64,000 nucleotides of DNA from assembly GCA_020161935.1 (NCBI GenBank), contig JAIUNI010000002.1:310001-374000 (forward strand), read 5' to 3'. The stretch is from Chloroflexota bacterium (GTDB lineage: Bacteria; Chloroflexota; Anaerolineae; Aggregatilineales; Phototrophicaceae). The notes under the pieces are model-generated. The model had not been told where the DNA came from. It worked only from the letters and a program-made list of their open reading frames with translations, and made no database searches. This document shows positions 43,173 to 52,837 of the stretch, piece by piece. The position numbers were made by a program, and so were the translations under genes. Every line of letters starts with the position of its first letter. Within the stretch, counting starts at the first letter, position 1.

Positions 43173-44027
43173 TTACGTCAGATCATTTATAAAACCGTCA
43201 CGCCATGTCCGATATTTGGGCTGCCAACCCTGCGCTTTGGCTTTGGCATTCGATGCGCCGCGTTCCCAATTTCCCGCGCCGTCTTTGAGGGGTGGCGGTG
43301 GGGCATCGAGCAAGTTGGCGTAAATCGGCAGCCAATCTTTCGCGGCGGCGGGTTCGTCGTCGGTGATGTTATAGTTGCCATCCGGCCAATCGAGCGCATG
43401 AATAACCGCCTGTGCAGCATCGGCAACATGGATGAACGAGGTGACGGCATCATTGGCAACCAGTTCGCCACGCCGCATCTGATCGGCGGTGAAGCCATCA
43501 CGGGCGTACCATGTACCGGGGCCGTAGAAGATGCCAAAGCGCATAATGATGCTGACTGGCAGTTCTGAGGCAGTCGTTTCCAGCGCTTGCACAGCTTTTA
43601 CACCACGTAGACGGGCTTCCGGCGCGTTCAAGTCGAGCGGCTCGTCCTCTTGAGCGGGTGCGTCACCCGCGCCGTACATCCACGCGATGCTTTCGGCGAT
43701 GATGCGCTCGACACTCCCCGCAGCTAAGGCGGCATCGACCAGATTGCGTGTGCCTTCAATCCGCAGGTTGGTATTGGCGGCAAAGTCCCGGTCGTTGAGG
43801 TCGGTCATCATGTGCAGGACGACCTTAGGCTGAACTTCGGCGAGTGCTTTGAACAAGCCATCGCGATCAAGCGCATCGACCACAATGGGATGACCACCGG
43901 CGGCGGTGATGGAAGCGGCTTTCTCGGCGCGGCGGGTCGTGCCGTAAACCTCCCAGCCCGATTGAACGAGCAGCGGCACCAGAAGCCGCCCGATTGCACC
44001 CGTCGCACCGGCAAGAAATATTCGCAT
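43173..44027 (-). CDS. NAD(P)-dependent epimerase/dehydratase family protein
   Basis: A 284-residue extended short-chain dehydrogenase. GATGAIGRLL is the nucleotide-binding turn and D56 (VVDALDRDG) fits the adenine side. The catalytic YxxxK of epimerases is not evident where expected (ESIAWMYGAGDAP, with LRGVKAV), so it may be a nucleoside-sugar or a sugar-ketone reductase, or a regulatory relative such as NmrA. AGGAGG precedes ATG 44027, so an earlier start at 44051 is less likely. Confidence 0.78.
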   Translation of the reverse strand: MRIFLAGATGAIGRLLVPLLVQSGWEVYGTTRRAEKAASITAAGGHPIVVDALDRDGLFKALAEVQPKVVLHMMTDLNDRDFAANTNLRIEGTRNLVDAALAAGSVERIIAESIAWMYGAGDAPAQEDEPLDLNAPEARLRGVKAVQALETTASELPVSIIMRFGIFYGPGTWYARDGFTADQMRRGELVANDAVTSFIHVADAAQAVIHALDWPDGNYNITDDEPAAAKDWLPIYANLLDAPPPPLKDGAGNWERGASNAKAKAQGWQPKYRTWRDGFINDLT

Positions 44028-44188
44028 GGTTGATCCTCCTAAAAACCACATTATAGGTCGTTGGCAACAAGGCCATCAATAGACGCGCGAACCAAGTCTT
44101 GAGGTCGCGCAGATGATTCTCGAAAGTTCTGCGGTTATGGTGTACACTAGCCACATAATAACAACCCGCACTCATGGAGACGTACTTC

Positions 44189-44590
44189 ATGTCCACTGAC
44201 TCGCGCACATGGTTTTATACAACGCCTGAACCACGCCCTTATTTTATTGAGGAGCGGATTAACCATACCCTGTGGAAGAACCGTCTTCAGGGGTTGTCGA
44301 TGACCTGCACCCAGTACACCGCGCCAATTAAACTCGAAGGCGTGTGGAACGGTATGCCGGTGGAATTTGAATACCAACCGGGCAAATGGTTTATCCTGCG
44401 CGCGGGGCGTGAGGTGAAGGAACTGATCGGCGTGATGCGCCAAATCCTGATGATGCGTCCGGCGCTGGCGTACACCGACGCGAACGGCATGTTCTGCGTC
44501 GAGTGGTACACGGAGGGCGGGGAAGAACGCTTCCAGCGGATACAGGGTGATCCGGCATTCCAAGGTGTGAAGCGCTTACGTAAAGACTAG
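44189..44590 (+). CDS. hypothetical protein
   Basis: A 133-residue globular protein without signal or membrane helix (MSTDSRTWFYTTPEPRPYFIEERI ... EEFQRIQGDPAFQGVKRLRKD, abridged). GGAGA nine bases before ATG 44189 favours it over ATG 44174. No family recognised. Terminated by a hairpin 27 bp downstream, so it is a monocistron. Confidence 0.62.
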   Translation: MSTDSRTWFYTTPEPRPYFIEERINHTLWKNRLQGLSMTCTQYTAPIKLEGVWNGMPVEFEYQPGKWFILRAGREVKELIGVMRQILMMRPALAYTDANGMFCVEWYTEGGEERFQRIQGDPAFQGVKRLRKD

Positions 44591-44616
44591 GCGTTCTAGC
44601 TGCATCTACACTAAAT

Positions 44617-44646
44617 AAGGGCATGTCTAAGCGCATGTCCTTTTTT
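44617..44646 (+). terminator. intrinsic terminator
   Basis: AAGGGCATG - TCTAAGCG - CATGTCC followed by six T. The stem has one G-T pair. Confidence 0.8.
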
Positions 44647-44681
44647 ATTTCATTTTCCCAGCAACTTCTCATGTAGATGGT

Positions 44682-44713
44682 TTGGAAGGATGGCGCATCC
44701 GGCTTAGTATAAT
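44682..44713 (+). promoter_or_regulatory. candidate promoter of the copC-copD fusion
   Basis: A good -10, TATAAT (44708-44713), with a weak TTGGAA (44682-44687) 20 bp upstream; the ATG is at 44748. Confidence 0.5.
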
Positions 44714-44747
44714 AGGGTTTGTCCACTTTCGTTTGTAGGAACCAAGT

Positions 44748-46736
44748 ATGAAACTCAAACGCCGTTTATGGTTCGTCGTCGGGCTGATTGGGATACTGCT
44801 CATCATCCAAAATGTGGTGATGGCGCACGCGAATTTGATTAAAGCCGAACCAGCCGCGAACAGTGTGCTGGAAGAAGCACCTGCCGAAATCCGCATGTGG
44901 TTCACCGAACCGCTCGAATCACGGTTCAGCAAGATCAACCTGCGGAACAGCGAAGGGAATATCGTCAATACGCCCCCAACGCAGATCGACCCGAACGACC
45001 CGACACAAATGAGTATCATTCCGGGTGCGCTGCCGGATGGCCTGTATACGGTGGTGTGGCGGGCGCTGTCGTCGGCAGATGGTCACCCGACGATTGGCAG
45101 TTACGCGATTGTCATTGGTGATGCAACTCTGCTCCAGAGCAGCGCGGCGAACACGGCGGAAGACCCAATCCGCACCGACAGTACCGTGATCCGGTGGATT
45201 AATCTCCTGAGTATGGCGCTGACGGTGGGCGGCATCGCGTTCTTCTTGTTCGTGTGGCTGCCCGCCGCGCCGGAGACTCAGCCGAATAAAGCTATCGAGC
45301 GACCGATCTTGCTGCTGACGGCGGCGGGTTGGGTACTGGTGGGGGTGACGGGGTTCCTGCTGCTGGCGCTGCAATACTCGCTGGCGACAGGTAACCCGAT
45401 TTTGACGGGCATCGACGGGAACTCGCTCAACAGCATTATCGCAGATACCCGTTTCGGGCATCTGTGGCTCTCGCGCACGGCGTTGTGGGCGGGGTTAGGC
45501 GGGGCGTTGTGGTTTGCCCGCAGCGACCGCTTCTTCTACTGGGTGGCGCTGGTCATGGGGGCGGTCATTCTGGCGATCAACAGTGCCTTCAGCCATGCCA
45601 ACGCGGCTTACGACCTGACGGTTTCGGTCGGCGCGGATTTCCTGCATCTATTCGCAACGGCGGTATGGGTCGGCGGGTTGGTTCACTTCTTAAACGTGAT
45701 CGCACCGATACGCCGCACCTTCCCTTCATCGACACTTGTTCTTGGTCGGGTCGTCGGGCGTTTTTCGAACTTCGCGCGGGTTTCGGTGGCGACGCTGTTC
45801 ATCACCGGTTTCTACTCGGCATGGCTGCAAGTGGGGACGGTCGAGGGGCTGCTGACGACCCAGTACGGCATCGCCATGCTGATTAAGCTGATCCTGTTCG
45901 TGCCGGTGCTGGGGCTGGCGGTCGTCAATCTGATATATACCCATCGCGGGTTGGAAGCCGAGCAGGATATTTGGGCGACACGGCTGCGGGGTTTGGTTGG
46001 CGCGGAAATCGTGCTGACGGTCGGTATCCTGCTGGCGGTGGGGGTGATGACTTCGATCAGTCCGGCCCGTACGACGATGGCTTACCGCGCGGCGAACCCG
46101 CCGCCACCGGAAGCGCTGCCGCTTAAGGATGTGCGTACGGTCAACGGGTTACTGGTGGAGTTTGACGCGACACCGGGGTGGTTGGGCGAGAACACGTTTA
46201 CGATCAAAGTGGTGGACAGCAACGGCGCACCGATCAACGACATCACGCTCATTCGGATGCGATTCGAGAGCCAGACGCAAAACTTGGGCGAGAGCGAGCT
46301 GCGGCCTGAACGGGTGGCGGAGGGTGTGTACCGCATTTCCGGCGCGAACTTGAGCGTCCCCGGCCCGTGGCGCGTCCGTGTGACGATCCAGCGCCCGAAC
46401 CAGTTCGACACACTGGTGGACTTTACCCCGGATGTGCCAACCGCACCGCCTACTACAGCGCCTGTGCCACTGCCGGAACCGAATACGCCGCTGCCGAACC
46501 GCGTGTTCATCTTATTGGTGGCGGGGGTGATGGCGCTGGGGGTTGGCGGGTTCTTCCTCGGCGAAAATCGCGCGAAGCTGGTACAAGCGTCATCACTGCT
46601 GGCGGTGGGGCTGCTGATTATGGGCGGGGCGTTCTTATTCAGCGCGATACAGGGTGCGCCGACACTGAGCAGCGTCGAAAACACCGGGCAACTATCCGAA
46701 GTTGATGCGACGAACGTCATGCCGGGCAGCCCATGA
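44748..46736 (+). CDS. CopC-CopD fusion with C-terminal FixH/YtkA-like domain
   Basis: A 662-residue membrane protein for copper handling. A signal helix ends at MAHA, exposing the CopC N-terminal His (AHANLIKAEPAANSVLEEAPAEI). The CopC domain runs to about 125 and ends SADGHPTIGSYAIVIG, with the second copper His. A CopD membrane domain follows (about 155-435, eight helices) and then an outer domain (about 455-580, VEFDATPGWLGENTFTIKVVD), like YtkA/FixH, and one more helix pair. This resembles YcnJ-type copper importers with an added domain. The start is well supported. The stop overlaps the next gene by four bases. Confidence 0.87.
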   Translation: MKLKRRLWFVVGLIGILLIIQNVVMAHANLIKAEPAANSVLEEAPAEIRMWFTEPLESRFSKINLRNSEGNIVNTPPTQIDPNDPTQMSIIPGALPDGLYTVVWRALSSADGHPTIGSYAIVIGDATLLQSSAANTAEDPIRTDSTVIRWINLLSMALTVGGIAFFLFVWLPAAPETQPNKAIERPILLLTAAGWVLVGVTGFLLLALQYSLATGNPILTGIDGNSLNSIIADTRFGHLWLSRTALWAGLGGALWFARSDRFFYWVALVMGAVILAINSAFSHANAAYDLTVSVGADFLHLFATAVWVGGLVHFLNVIAPIRRTFPSSTLVLGRVVGRFSNFARVSVATLFITGFYSAWLQVGTVEGLLTTQYGIAMLIKLILFVPVLGLAVVNLIYTHRGLEAEQDIWATRLRGLVGAEIVLTVGILLAVGVMTSISPARTTMAYRAANPPPPEALPLKDVRTVNGLLVEFDATPGWLGENTFTIKVVDSNGAPINDITLIRMRFESQTQNLGESELRPERVAEGVYRISGANLSVPGPWRVRVTIQRPNQFDTLVDFTPDVPTAPPTTAPVPLPEPNTPLPNRVFILLVAGVMALGVGGFFLGENRAKLVQASSLLAVGLLIMGGAFLFSAIQGAPTLSSVENTGQLSEVDATNVMPGSP

Positions 46737-47878
46737 ACGCGCACCGTTTATTTGTCGCCGCCGGAATTTTTCACCCTGAATCCGGCGGCCCTGCGACTTA
46801 CCTGTATGAACTGCTGCCAGAGTTGCAGAAGCGGGGTTGGCAGCCGCGCGTGGTGACGTATGGCAGCGGGGATGTTGGCACCTATCCGTATCCGGTGAGG
46901 CGGATTCCACGCCGACTGCTGCCAATACGCCTCGCCCATTACGCAGCGGCGGCTTATCCCCTGCTGCGCTGGGCAGATTTGGTGTATGTGCATACGCTCG
47001 ACCTGCCGCTGATGGGGGGCAAGGCGAAACGTGTGGTGAAGATGGTAGGCGACCAAGCGTGGGAACGCGCGATCCGCAAAGGCTGGATACCGCCGAGCGA
47101 GGACATCGACACCTTCCAAACGAAGGAATACGGCGGCGTAGTCAGCGCACAAAAGGCTGCCCGCGCACGGCAGATGCAAGCGATGGACGGCGTGATCGTC
47201 CCCAGCCAATACCTAAAGCGGATGGTGACGGGATGGGGGGTGGACGAGGCGAAGATTGACGTGGTATATAACGCGCTGCCGCCGCACCTGCTGGCCTCGC
47301 AAACGGGCAGCGATTTGACGCAAGCCGAAGCCCGCAAGCAGCTTAACTTGCCGGACGCACCAACGATTTTGACCGCAGCACGGCTGACGCAGTGGAAGGG
47401 CATTGACCACCTGATTACTGCTCTGCAACCAATTTCTGAGGTGCGACTGATCGTCGCGGGCGAAGGCGAATTGATGGATACATTGAAGGCACAGGCGGCA
47501 GCGGCAGGTTTGGGCGAGCGTGTGAGCTTTCTTGGCAAGATCCCGCGTGATAAACTGGCGGTGTATATGAAAGCGGCGGATTATCTCGCCCTCTATTCGG
47601 GTTACGAGGGGTTATCCCACACGCTGCTCGAAAGTTTGTTAGCGGGTACGCCGATCATCGCCAGCGACAAAGGCGGCAACCCGGAAGTGGTGCAGCACAC
47701 CATCAACGGCTTGCTCGTGCCGTATGTGGATATTCCAGCGCTGACGGCGACAATCGAAGCGGCATTCCACCCCGGCGAACGGGAACGGATGGCAGCCAAC
47801 AACCGGGTTGGGATGGAGCGATTCCAGTTTGAAACGATGGTGAAACACACGTCGGATGTGCTGGAAACATACTTATAA
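46733..47878 (+). CDS. glycosyltransferase family 4
   Basis: A 381-residue GT-B enzyme that transfers a sugar to a lipid or polysaccharide acceptor. The N-terminal motif is FHPESGGPATYLYELLPEL, and the donor side has SLLAGTPIIASDKGGNPEVVQHTINGLLVP with EGLSHTLLE, which give the E(x7)E pair. The start overlaps the copper gene stop in ATGA, hence coupled translation, but no functional link is evident. The final bases end 100 bp before ferritin. Confidence 0.88.
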   Translation: MNAHRLFVAAGIFHPESGGPATYLYELLPELQKRGWQPRVVTYGSGDVGTYPYPVRRIPRRLLPIRLAHYAAAAYPLLRWADLVYVHTLDLPLMGGKAKRVVKMVGDQAWERAIRKGWIPPSEDIDTFQTKEYGGVVSAQKAARARQMQAMDGVIVPSQYLKRMVTGWGVDEAKIDVVYNALPPHLLASQTGSDLTQAEARKQLNLPDAPTILTAARLTQWKGIDHLITALQPISEVRLIVAGEGELMDTLKAQAAAAGLGERVSFLGKIPRDKLAVYMKAADYLALYSGYEGLSHTLLESLLAGTPIIASDKGGNPEVVQHTINGLLVPYVDIPALTATIEAAFHPGERERMAANNRVGMERFQFETMVKHTSDVLETYL

Positions 47879-47909
47879 CAAGGGGTAAAAATCAGATTAG
47901 CCCTGCCGG

Positions 47910-47939
47910 TTGAACTTATGGCAATTCATCGAGTATAGT
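47910..47939 (+). promoter_or_regulatory. ferritin promoter
   Basis: TTGAAC (47910-47915), an 18-bp spacer, TATAGT (47934-47939), 38 bp before the ATG. No Fur-type or other iron operator is recognised. Confidence 0.6.
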
Positions 47940-47977
47940 GACGGTTTTGAACGAGCGCACATATAAAGGGGATTAAG

Positions 47978-48499
47978 ATGCTCAGTGAAAAAATGCAGGA
48001 CGCGCTGAACGCGCAAATCAACGCCGAACTTCATTCGTCGTATCTCTATCTGGCGATGGCGGCTTATTTCGAGTCACAGAACTTGCTGGGCTTTGCAAAC
48101 TGGATGCATAAACAGTCGGAAGAAGAAAATGTGCATGGGATGAAGTTTTATCATTACGTGAATGATCGTCGTGGACGTGTCATCCTGACCGCGCTGGAAG
48201 GGCCAAAGACCGACTGGACTTCATCGCTGGCTGTGTTTGAGGATTCGCTGAAACACGAGCAGAAAGTGACGGGACTCATCAACAAACTGATGGACTTGGC
48301 GATTGCTGAAAGCGACCATGCGACCATCAGCTTCCTCAAGTGGTTTGTGGATGAGCAGGTAGAGGAAGAAGCCAACGTGGACAGCGTGATCCAAGACTTG
48401 AAGCGAATTGGTGACGCGCCACAGGGGTTGTTCATCCTTGACCGCGAATTGGCGGGACGCAAGGGTGAAGGCGAAGGTGAAGGCGGCGACGCGACGTAG
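47978..48499 (+). CDS. ftnA: ferritin
   Basis: A 173-residue four-helix-bundle iron store. Ferroxidase ligands are visible: Glu17 (NAELHSSYLY), Glu50/His53 (SEEENVHGMKFYHY) and Glu94 (KHEQKV), with EQVEEE farther on. It fits bacterial non-haem ferritin (FtnA type). The tail is rich in Gly/Glu (KGEGEGEGGDAT). AAAGGGG before the ATG and a clear promoter make this a single-gene unit; a palindrome follows. Confidence 0.93.
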   Translation: MLSEKMQDALNAQINAELHSSYLYLAMAAYFESQNLLGFANWMHKQSEEENVHGMKFYHYVNDRRGRVILTALEGPKTDWTSSLAVFEDSLKHEQKVTGLINKLMDLAIAESDHATISFLKWFVDEQVEEEANVDSVIQDLKRIGDAPQGLFILDRELAGRKGEGEGEGGDAT

Positions 48500-48510
48500 A
48501 TAGGTATTTA

Positions 48511-48536
48511 GAGGGGTTTGCCGGCGGCAAACCCCA
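48511..48536. repeat. palindrome (GGGGTTTGCC type) after ferritin
   Basis: GAGGGGTTTGCC - GGC - GGCAAACCCC. The stem is almost identical to that at 34672, and lies between convergent genes. Confidence 0.55.
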
Positions 48537-48554
48537 ACACGACCCCTTTATTCG

Positions 48555-51287
48555 CTAGAGTACCAATTCTACCCGCATCCGCCCATCGGCCTCTTGACCA
48601 ACGAGTCTGAAGCCCTGCCGTTCGGTCACACGTACCATATTGGTGTTATCACCAACGATATTGCCGTAGATACGCTTTAGCCCTTCTTGCTTACCGATGT
48701 CTACCAAGCGGCGCAGCATTTCTGAACCGAGGCCATAACCTTGATAGGCATCGCTGACGAGAATGGTGAACTCGGCCTCTTGCCCACCGTAGAGCTTAAT
48801 CAAACGTCCAGCAGCGATGATCTCGCGTTCACCACGCCGTCCTAGGATTTCGGCGACCAGCGCCATTTCGCGGTCATAGTCGATGAATGAGATGCGCGAC
48901 AGGCGTTCATGCTCGATACGCTGGTTGAGTGCCAGCGGATAGAAGTAGCGGAGCATGACGCTGCGTTCGCTAATCGTCTGGTGGAAGGCTGCCATCAACG
49001 GCTCGTCTTCAGGGCGGATAGGCCGGATGACGGTTTCCATTTCATTCTTCATCGTCCAATTGCCGACGTACTGCGTGGGATAAGGCCGGATTGCCAGCTT
49101 GGGCAGTTGGTCTTCGCTGACGTTCTTATCGTACAGGACGACACGCGCATCCAACGCCAGAATATGATCGGACGATACCACCAACGGGTTGATGTCGATT
49201 TCCTTAATCCACTTCTGTTCGGTCACAAGCTGGCTAAAGCGCACGAGTAACTGCTCCAGCGCACCCATATCGACCGACTTGCGCCCACGTACACCCTTGA
49301 GCGCGGTGTAAATGGTCGTCTGTTCCATCATACGGCGGGCGAGCGTGGTGTTCAGCGGCGGCAAACCGAGCGCACGGTCTTTAAACACCTCAACCAAGAT
49401 ACCACCCATACCGAACAGCAGCACCGGCCCGAACTGCGGGTCGGGGCTTGCGCCGATAATGAGTTCGTAGCCATCGAGCTTAATCATCGGCTGAACGGAT
49501 ACGCCGAGGAAATCCGCTGCGTTGGCCTTCTCACTGACTGATTGGTAAATCTGCCGGAAGGCTTCGCGCACCATTTCGGCGCTGCCCAAGTTGAGCTTCA
49601 CACCACCCACGTCACTCTTATGGGTGATGGTTTCGGAGTGCAGTTTCAGCACGACCGGATAACCTACCGTGTCGGCGGCTGCGACGGCTTCCTCCTCGGT
49701 GGGCGCGATGTACATGGGGATGGTCGGGATGTCATAGGCGGCGAGAACCTGCTTCGACTCGGTTTCGGTCAAAATGGTACGGCCATCCTGCCGCGCCTGT
49801 TGAATCATCGCTTCGACCTTCGCCAAGCTGTTCGCCTGTTCCGACGAGGCCAGCGGCAGCACCGGCGTTTCGTAGAGACCGCGTAAATTGAGCGAAAACT
49901 TCCACATATAGTTGAACAATCTAGCAGCGGTATCGGGATACGGCAGCGTGGGAATGTTGGCTTTGTTGAGGATCGCTTCGCCTTCCGCCACAACTTCACC
50001 ACCCATCCAGCTTGCCAGCACGGGCTTGCCTTCGATGTGGGCATAAGGCTTAAGCAAGTTGGCGGTTTCGGTCGGGTCGGTCATGGCCTGCGGGGTGAGG
50101 ATGACCAGCAAACCGTCGCTGTTCGCGTCCTGCGCGGCGATTTCGAGCGCCTTGGCGTATTTATCCGGCCCTGCGTCACCCAGCACGTCAATCGGGTTGC
50201 TGTGGCTCCACGCGGCGGGTAAGAAGCTGCTGAGTTTTTCAACCGTTTCCGGGGTGATTTCCGCCAACTCGCCACCATCACTGATGAGCGAATCGGTCGC
50301 CAGCACGCCGGGGCCGCCCGCGTTGGTGAGGATAGTCAGACGTTTACCGCGTGGGCGGGGCTGCTTCGCCAGTGCTTCGACGGTGTAGAAGATGTCGCTG
50401 ATCTTATCAACACGGAGGATACCCGCGCGGCGGAAGGCCATATCCAGCACATCATCGCTGCCCGCCAACGAACCGGTATGCGAGGCTGCGGCGTGGGCTG
50501 CGGCTTCGGTGCGCCCCGCTTTGATGACGATAATCGGCTTATCCCGCGCGACTTCCCGCGCCGCGCTGAGGAAGGAACGCGCATCACCAACGGTTTCCAT
50601 GTAGACGACGATGCTGCTGGTTTGGGGATCGTCACCGAGGTAGCTGATGAGGTCGCCCCAGTTGACATCGAGCATGGAGCCGATGGAGATGAACGAGCTA
50701 AAGCCGACGTTTTCCTTGAAGCTCCAGTCGAGTACCGAGGTGAGTAACGCGCCGCTTTGACTAATGAAACCGACGTTGCCGGGTCGCGCCATTGCTCCGG
50801 CGAAGGTAGCGTTCAATCCCTTGTGCGGCATCATCACGCCGAGGCAGTTCGGACCGATGATACGCATCTTACCTTTGGCGGTCGCTAAGATTTGCTGCTC
50901 AAGGGCGACCCCTTCCGGCCCGATTTCCTTGAAGCCCGCTGAGATGATGATCGCCCCACGAATGCCGAGGTCTACGCAGTCTTGGATGAGCGCGGGGACG
51001 CTCTTGGAGGGGGTCACGATCACCGCCAGATCAACCTGATCCGGTACATCGCGGATGGTGGGATAGGCTTTAACGCCCAACACCGAGGGCCGCTTGGGGT
51101 TGACTGGAAACACCGCGCCGCCAAAGGGGTTGGTGATTAAGTTCCACATAATGGTACGGCCTACGCTGCCGATATTTTCGGTCGCGCCGATGACGGCGAC
51201 ATTTTTAGGCGCGAAAATCGCATCCAGCGTTTGAAATTGTTGGCGCACCACTTCTTGGGTCACGCGCGGATTAATTGTTTCTGCCAT
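48555..51287 (-). CDS. ADP-forming acetyl-CoA synthetase (acyl-CoA) fused to GNAT acetyltransferase
   Basis: A 910-residue fusion. In order: CoA-binding domain (about 20-115, [11 protein letters not shown]), succinyl-CoA-ligase-like domain with the phospho-His loop [14 protein letters not shown]-grasp (about 495-715, [18 protein letters not shown]) and a GNAT domain (about 745-905, [22 protein letters not shown]). The plan matches Pat/Pka protein-lysine acetyltransferases. Many Pat proteins have lost the catalytic His; here it is present, so acyl-CoA synthesis remains possible. Start 51287 (GAGG upstream) is chosen over 51317. The acceptor proteins are unknown. Confidence 0.88.
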   Translation of the reverse strand: MAETINPRVTQEVVRQQFQTLDAIFAPKNVAVIGATENIGSVGRTIMWNLITNPFGGAVFPVNPKRPSVLGVKAYPTIRDVPDQVDLAVIVTPSKSVPALIQDCVDLGIRGAIIISAGFKEIGPEGVALEQQILATAKGKMRIIGPNCLGVMMPHKGLNATFAGAMARPGNVGFISQSGALLTSVLDWSFKENVGFSSFISIGSMLDVNWGDLISYLGDDPQTSSIVVYMETVGDARSFLSAAREVARDKPIIVIKAGRTEAAAHAAASHTGSLAGSDDVLDMAFRRAGILRVDKISDIFYTVEALAKQPRPRGKRLTILTNAGGPGVLATDSLISDGGELAEITPETVEKLSSFLPAAWSHSNPIDVLGDAGPDKYAKALEIAAQDANSDGLLVILTPQAMTDPTETANLLKPYAHIEGKPVLASWMGGEVVAEGEAILNKANIPTLPYPDTAARLFNYMWKFSLNLRGLYETPVLPLASSEQANSLAKVEAMIQQARQDGRTILTETESKQVLAAYDIPTIPMYIAPTEEEAVAAADTVGYPVVLKLHSETITHKSDVGGVKLNLGSAEMVREAFRQIYQSVSEKANAADFLGVSVQPMIKLDGYELIIGASPDPQFGPVLLFGMGGILVEVFKDRALGLPPLNTTLARRMMEQTTIYTALKGVRGRKSVDMGALEQLLVRFSQLVTEQKWIKEIDINPLVVSSDHILALDARVVLYDKNVSEDQLPKLAIRPYPTQYVGNWTMKNEMETVIRPIRPEDEPLMAAFHQTISERSVMLRYFYPLALNQRIEHERLSRISFIDYDREMALVAEILGRRGEREIIAAGRLIKLYGGQEAEFTILVSDAYQGYGLGSEMLRRLVDIGKQEGLKRIYGNIVGDNTNMVRVTERQGFRLVGQEADGRMRVELVL

Positions 51288-51462
51288 AGGGTAAAGCCTC
51301 CACATGATTAGTACCAATTACGACATGCCTGTCAGTTTACATCATTTCGGCTGACTGATGGGTAAATAGTGTATTAAATCATCTCTTTTTCAGACTGAAG
51401 GCTTGGAGATTATCCAATGTGTACCCAGTTCAAAGATGAACATAATGGCGCGGCGAGGGTAA

Positions 51463-51495
51463 ACAAAAGGCGAGTCTTATTGGCTCGCCTTTTGT
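51463..51495. terminator. bidirectional terminator of the TIR-TPR gene
   Basis: ACAAAAGGCGAG - loop - CTCGCCTTTTGT; on the minus strand it follows the TIR-TPR stop by 20 bp and ends in a T-run. Confidence 0.85.
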
Positions 51496-51515
51496 AGTTA
51501 CAGCGCTGCTTAGAA

Positions 51516-52730
51516 TTAACGTGATGCCCGTAAGCGACCGATAATCTGGGTGGCTAACTGGAGCATCGGTTCCGTCCATGAGTAAGCCGCCCCAACGGTA
51601 TCCAGTTTATTCTTCCAGCGGCGGTTGAGCAGCACGGCCTTCTTGTACATATCAACGGCTTCGGCGGGGCGATTCAATTGTTCCAGCGAGATCGCATGTC
51701 CGGCGAACACATAGTCGTCGGGATCTTCCAGCGAGGTAGCCTTGGCCCACGCGGCTTCGGCTTCCTCGTACTTGCCCTGCTGGAACAATACGAAAGCGGC
51801 GTTGTTGTAACCAAGATAATCTTCGGGTTCTTTTTCGGCGTAGGTTTCAAAATCCTTCAGCGCGTCGTCAATTTGTGTCTTCTGGTAGTAAAGCATTCCA
51901 CGGCTGATGTGCGGGAAGGCGTGTTCGGGGTCAAGCTCGATGGACTTGGTGAAGTCGCTGATGGCCTCGTCGATGTGTTCAAGGTCGCGGTGCAGGTTGG
52001 CGCGAGTGTCGTAAGCCTTGCCGTTATCTGGCGCGAGGCGGATCACTTGGTCATAATCTTCGAGCGACTTGTCATACTTTTCCAAGCCGAGGTAAGCGTC
52101 ACCACGCGCGGCGTAGACCAGCGGGTTTTCCGGCAGCAGCGTGACAATCTCATTCAGCTTGTTAATCGCTTTGTCCCACTGCCCGTTGGTCAAGAAGGTG
52201 TTGGCTTGGGTGAGCAGCCCTTTCACCGCTTCCGGCATATCGGCCTGTGGTTCGACCAACTGCGGCCCGGTCTTTTCACCGTGATCGTCTTCTTCCGACT
52301 CGACCCCGGTAGGAACAGGTTGGGGCTTCGATGTTATTTTTCCAGCGACTTCCGTTAACTGCTTGACCAACCCCTCAATGGAGGCGGCGTTTACGCCTTC
52401 ACTGGCGACCGTTAGCGGATAGCCTTTTACGTCCGAAGAAGCGATGTCGTGCTGGGCATTGGCATTCACCAGCACGGCGAAAATCGGCATCCTCGCCTTC
52501 TTGGCGATGCGGAATTCGCGCTTGCTCCACTCGTTCTTTAAGGATTCTTTGCTAACGACGCTGATAAACGCATCAGAACCCTCGACCTGATCGCGGAGGG
52601 GGCGCTCCCAGCGTTGTGCGGGCAGCGCTTCACGCTCGAACCACGCTTCATGTCCGGCTTCATTCAACAGTTGAGCCAGTTCTTGAACACGCGGCAAATC
52701 ACTTTGGGCATAGCTGATAAACAGTTTCAT
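51516..52730 (-). CDS. TIR domain protein with TPR repeats
   Basis: A 404-residue cytoplasmic protein. Residues 1-110 form a TIR domain (MKLFISYAQSDLPRVQELAQ) with SKESLKNEWSKREF; Trp68 and Glu72 are in the W-x3-E position of catalytic TIR domains. A linker of about 60 residues (ESEEDDHGEK) precedes six TPR units (about 175-380: NPLVYAARGDAYLGLEKYDKS, and the following repeats). The TPR part may bind a trigger or partner. GGAAT precedes ATG 52730; a start at 52763 is less likely. NADase activity is suggested, not shown. No known defence operon neighbours are seen. Confidence 0.85.
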   Translation of the reverse strand: MKLFISYAQSDLPRVQELAQLLNEAGHEAWFEREALPAQRWERPLRDQVEGSDAFISVVSKESLKNEWSKREFRIAKKARMPIFAVLVNANAQHDIASSDVKGYPLTVASEGVNAASIEGLVKQLTEVAGKITSKPQPVPTGVESEEDDHGEKTGPQLVEPQADMPEAVKGLLTQANTFLTNGQWDKAINKLNEIVTLLPENPLVYAARGDAYLGLEKYDKSLEDYDQVIRLAPDNGKAYDTRANLHRDLEHIDEAISDFTKSIELDPEHAFPHISRGMLYYQKTQIDDALKDFETYAEKEPEDYLGYNNAAFVLFQQGKYEEAEAAWAKATSLEDPDDYVFAGHAISLEQLNRPAEAVDMYKKAVLLNRRWKNKLDTVGAAYSWTEPMLQLATQIIGRLRASR

Positions 52731-52837
52731 AACATATTCCTGCGGTGGACTGATACCGGACAAATAGAGGTATCTATTCTAGCGGAAAGTTATGTGGCGT
52801 ATAGCGTATTTTTATAACACGCGAGCATCAACCGCGC

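Noticed and set aside
51397..51500. 25-residue plus-strand frame (MCTQFKDEHNG...)
   Set aside because: No ribosome site and it overlaps the terminator of the TIR-TPR gene.
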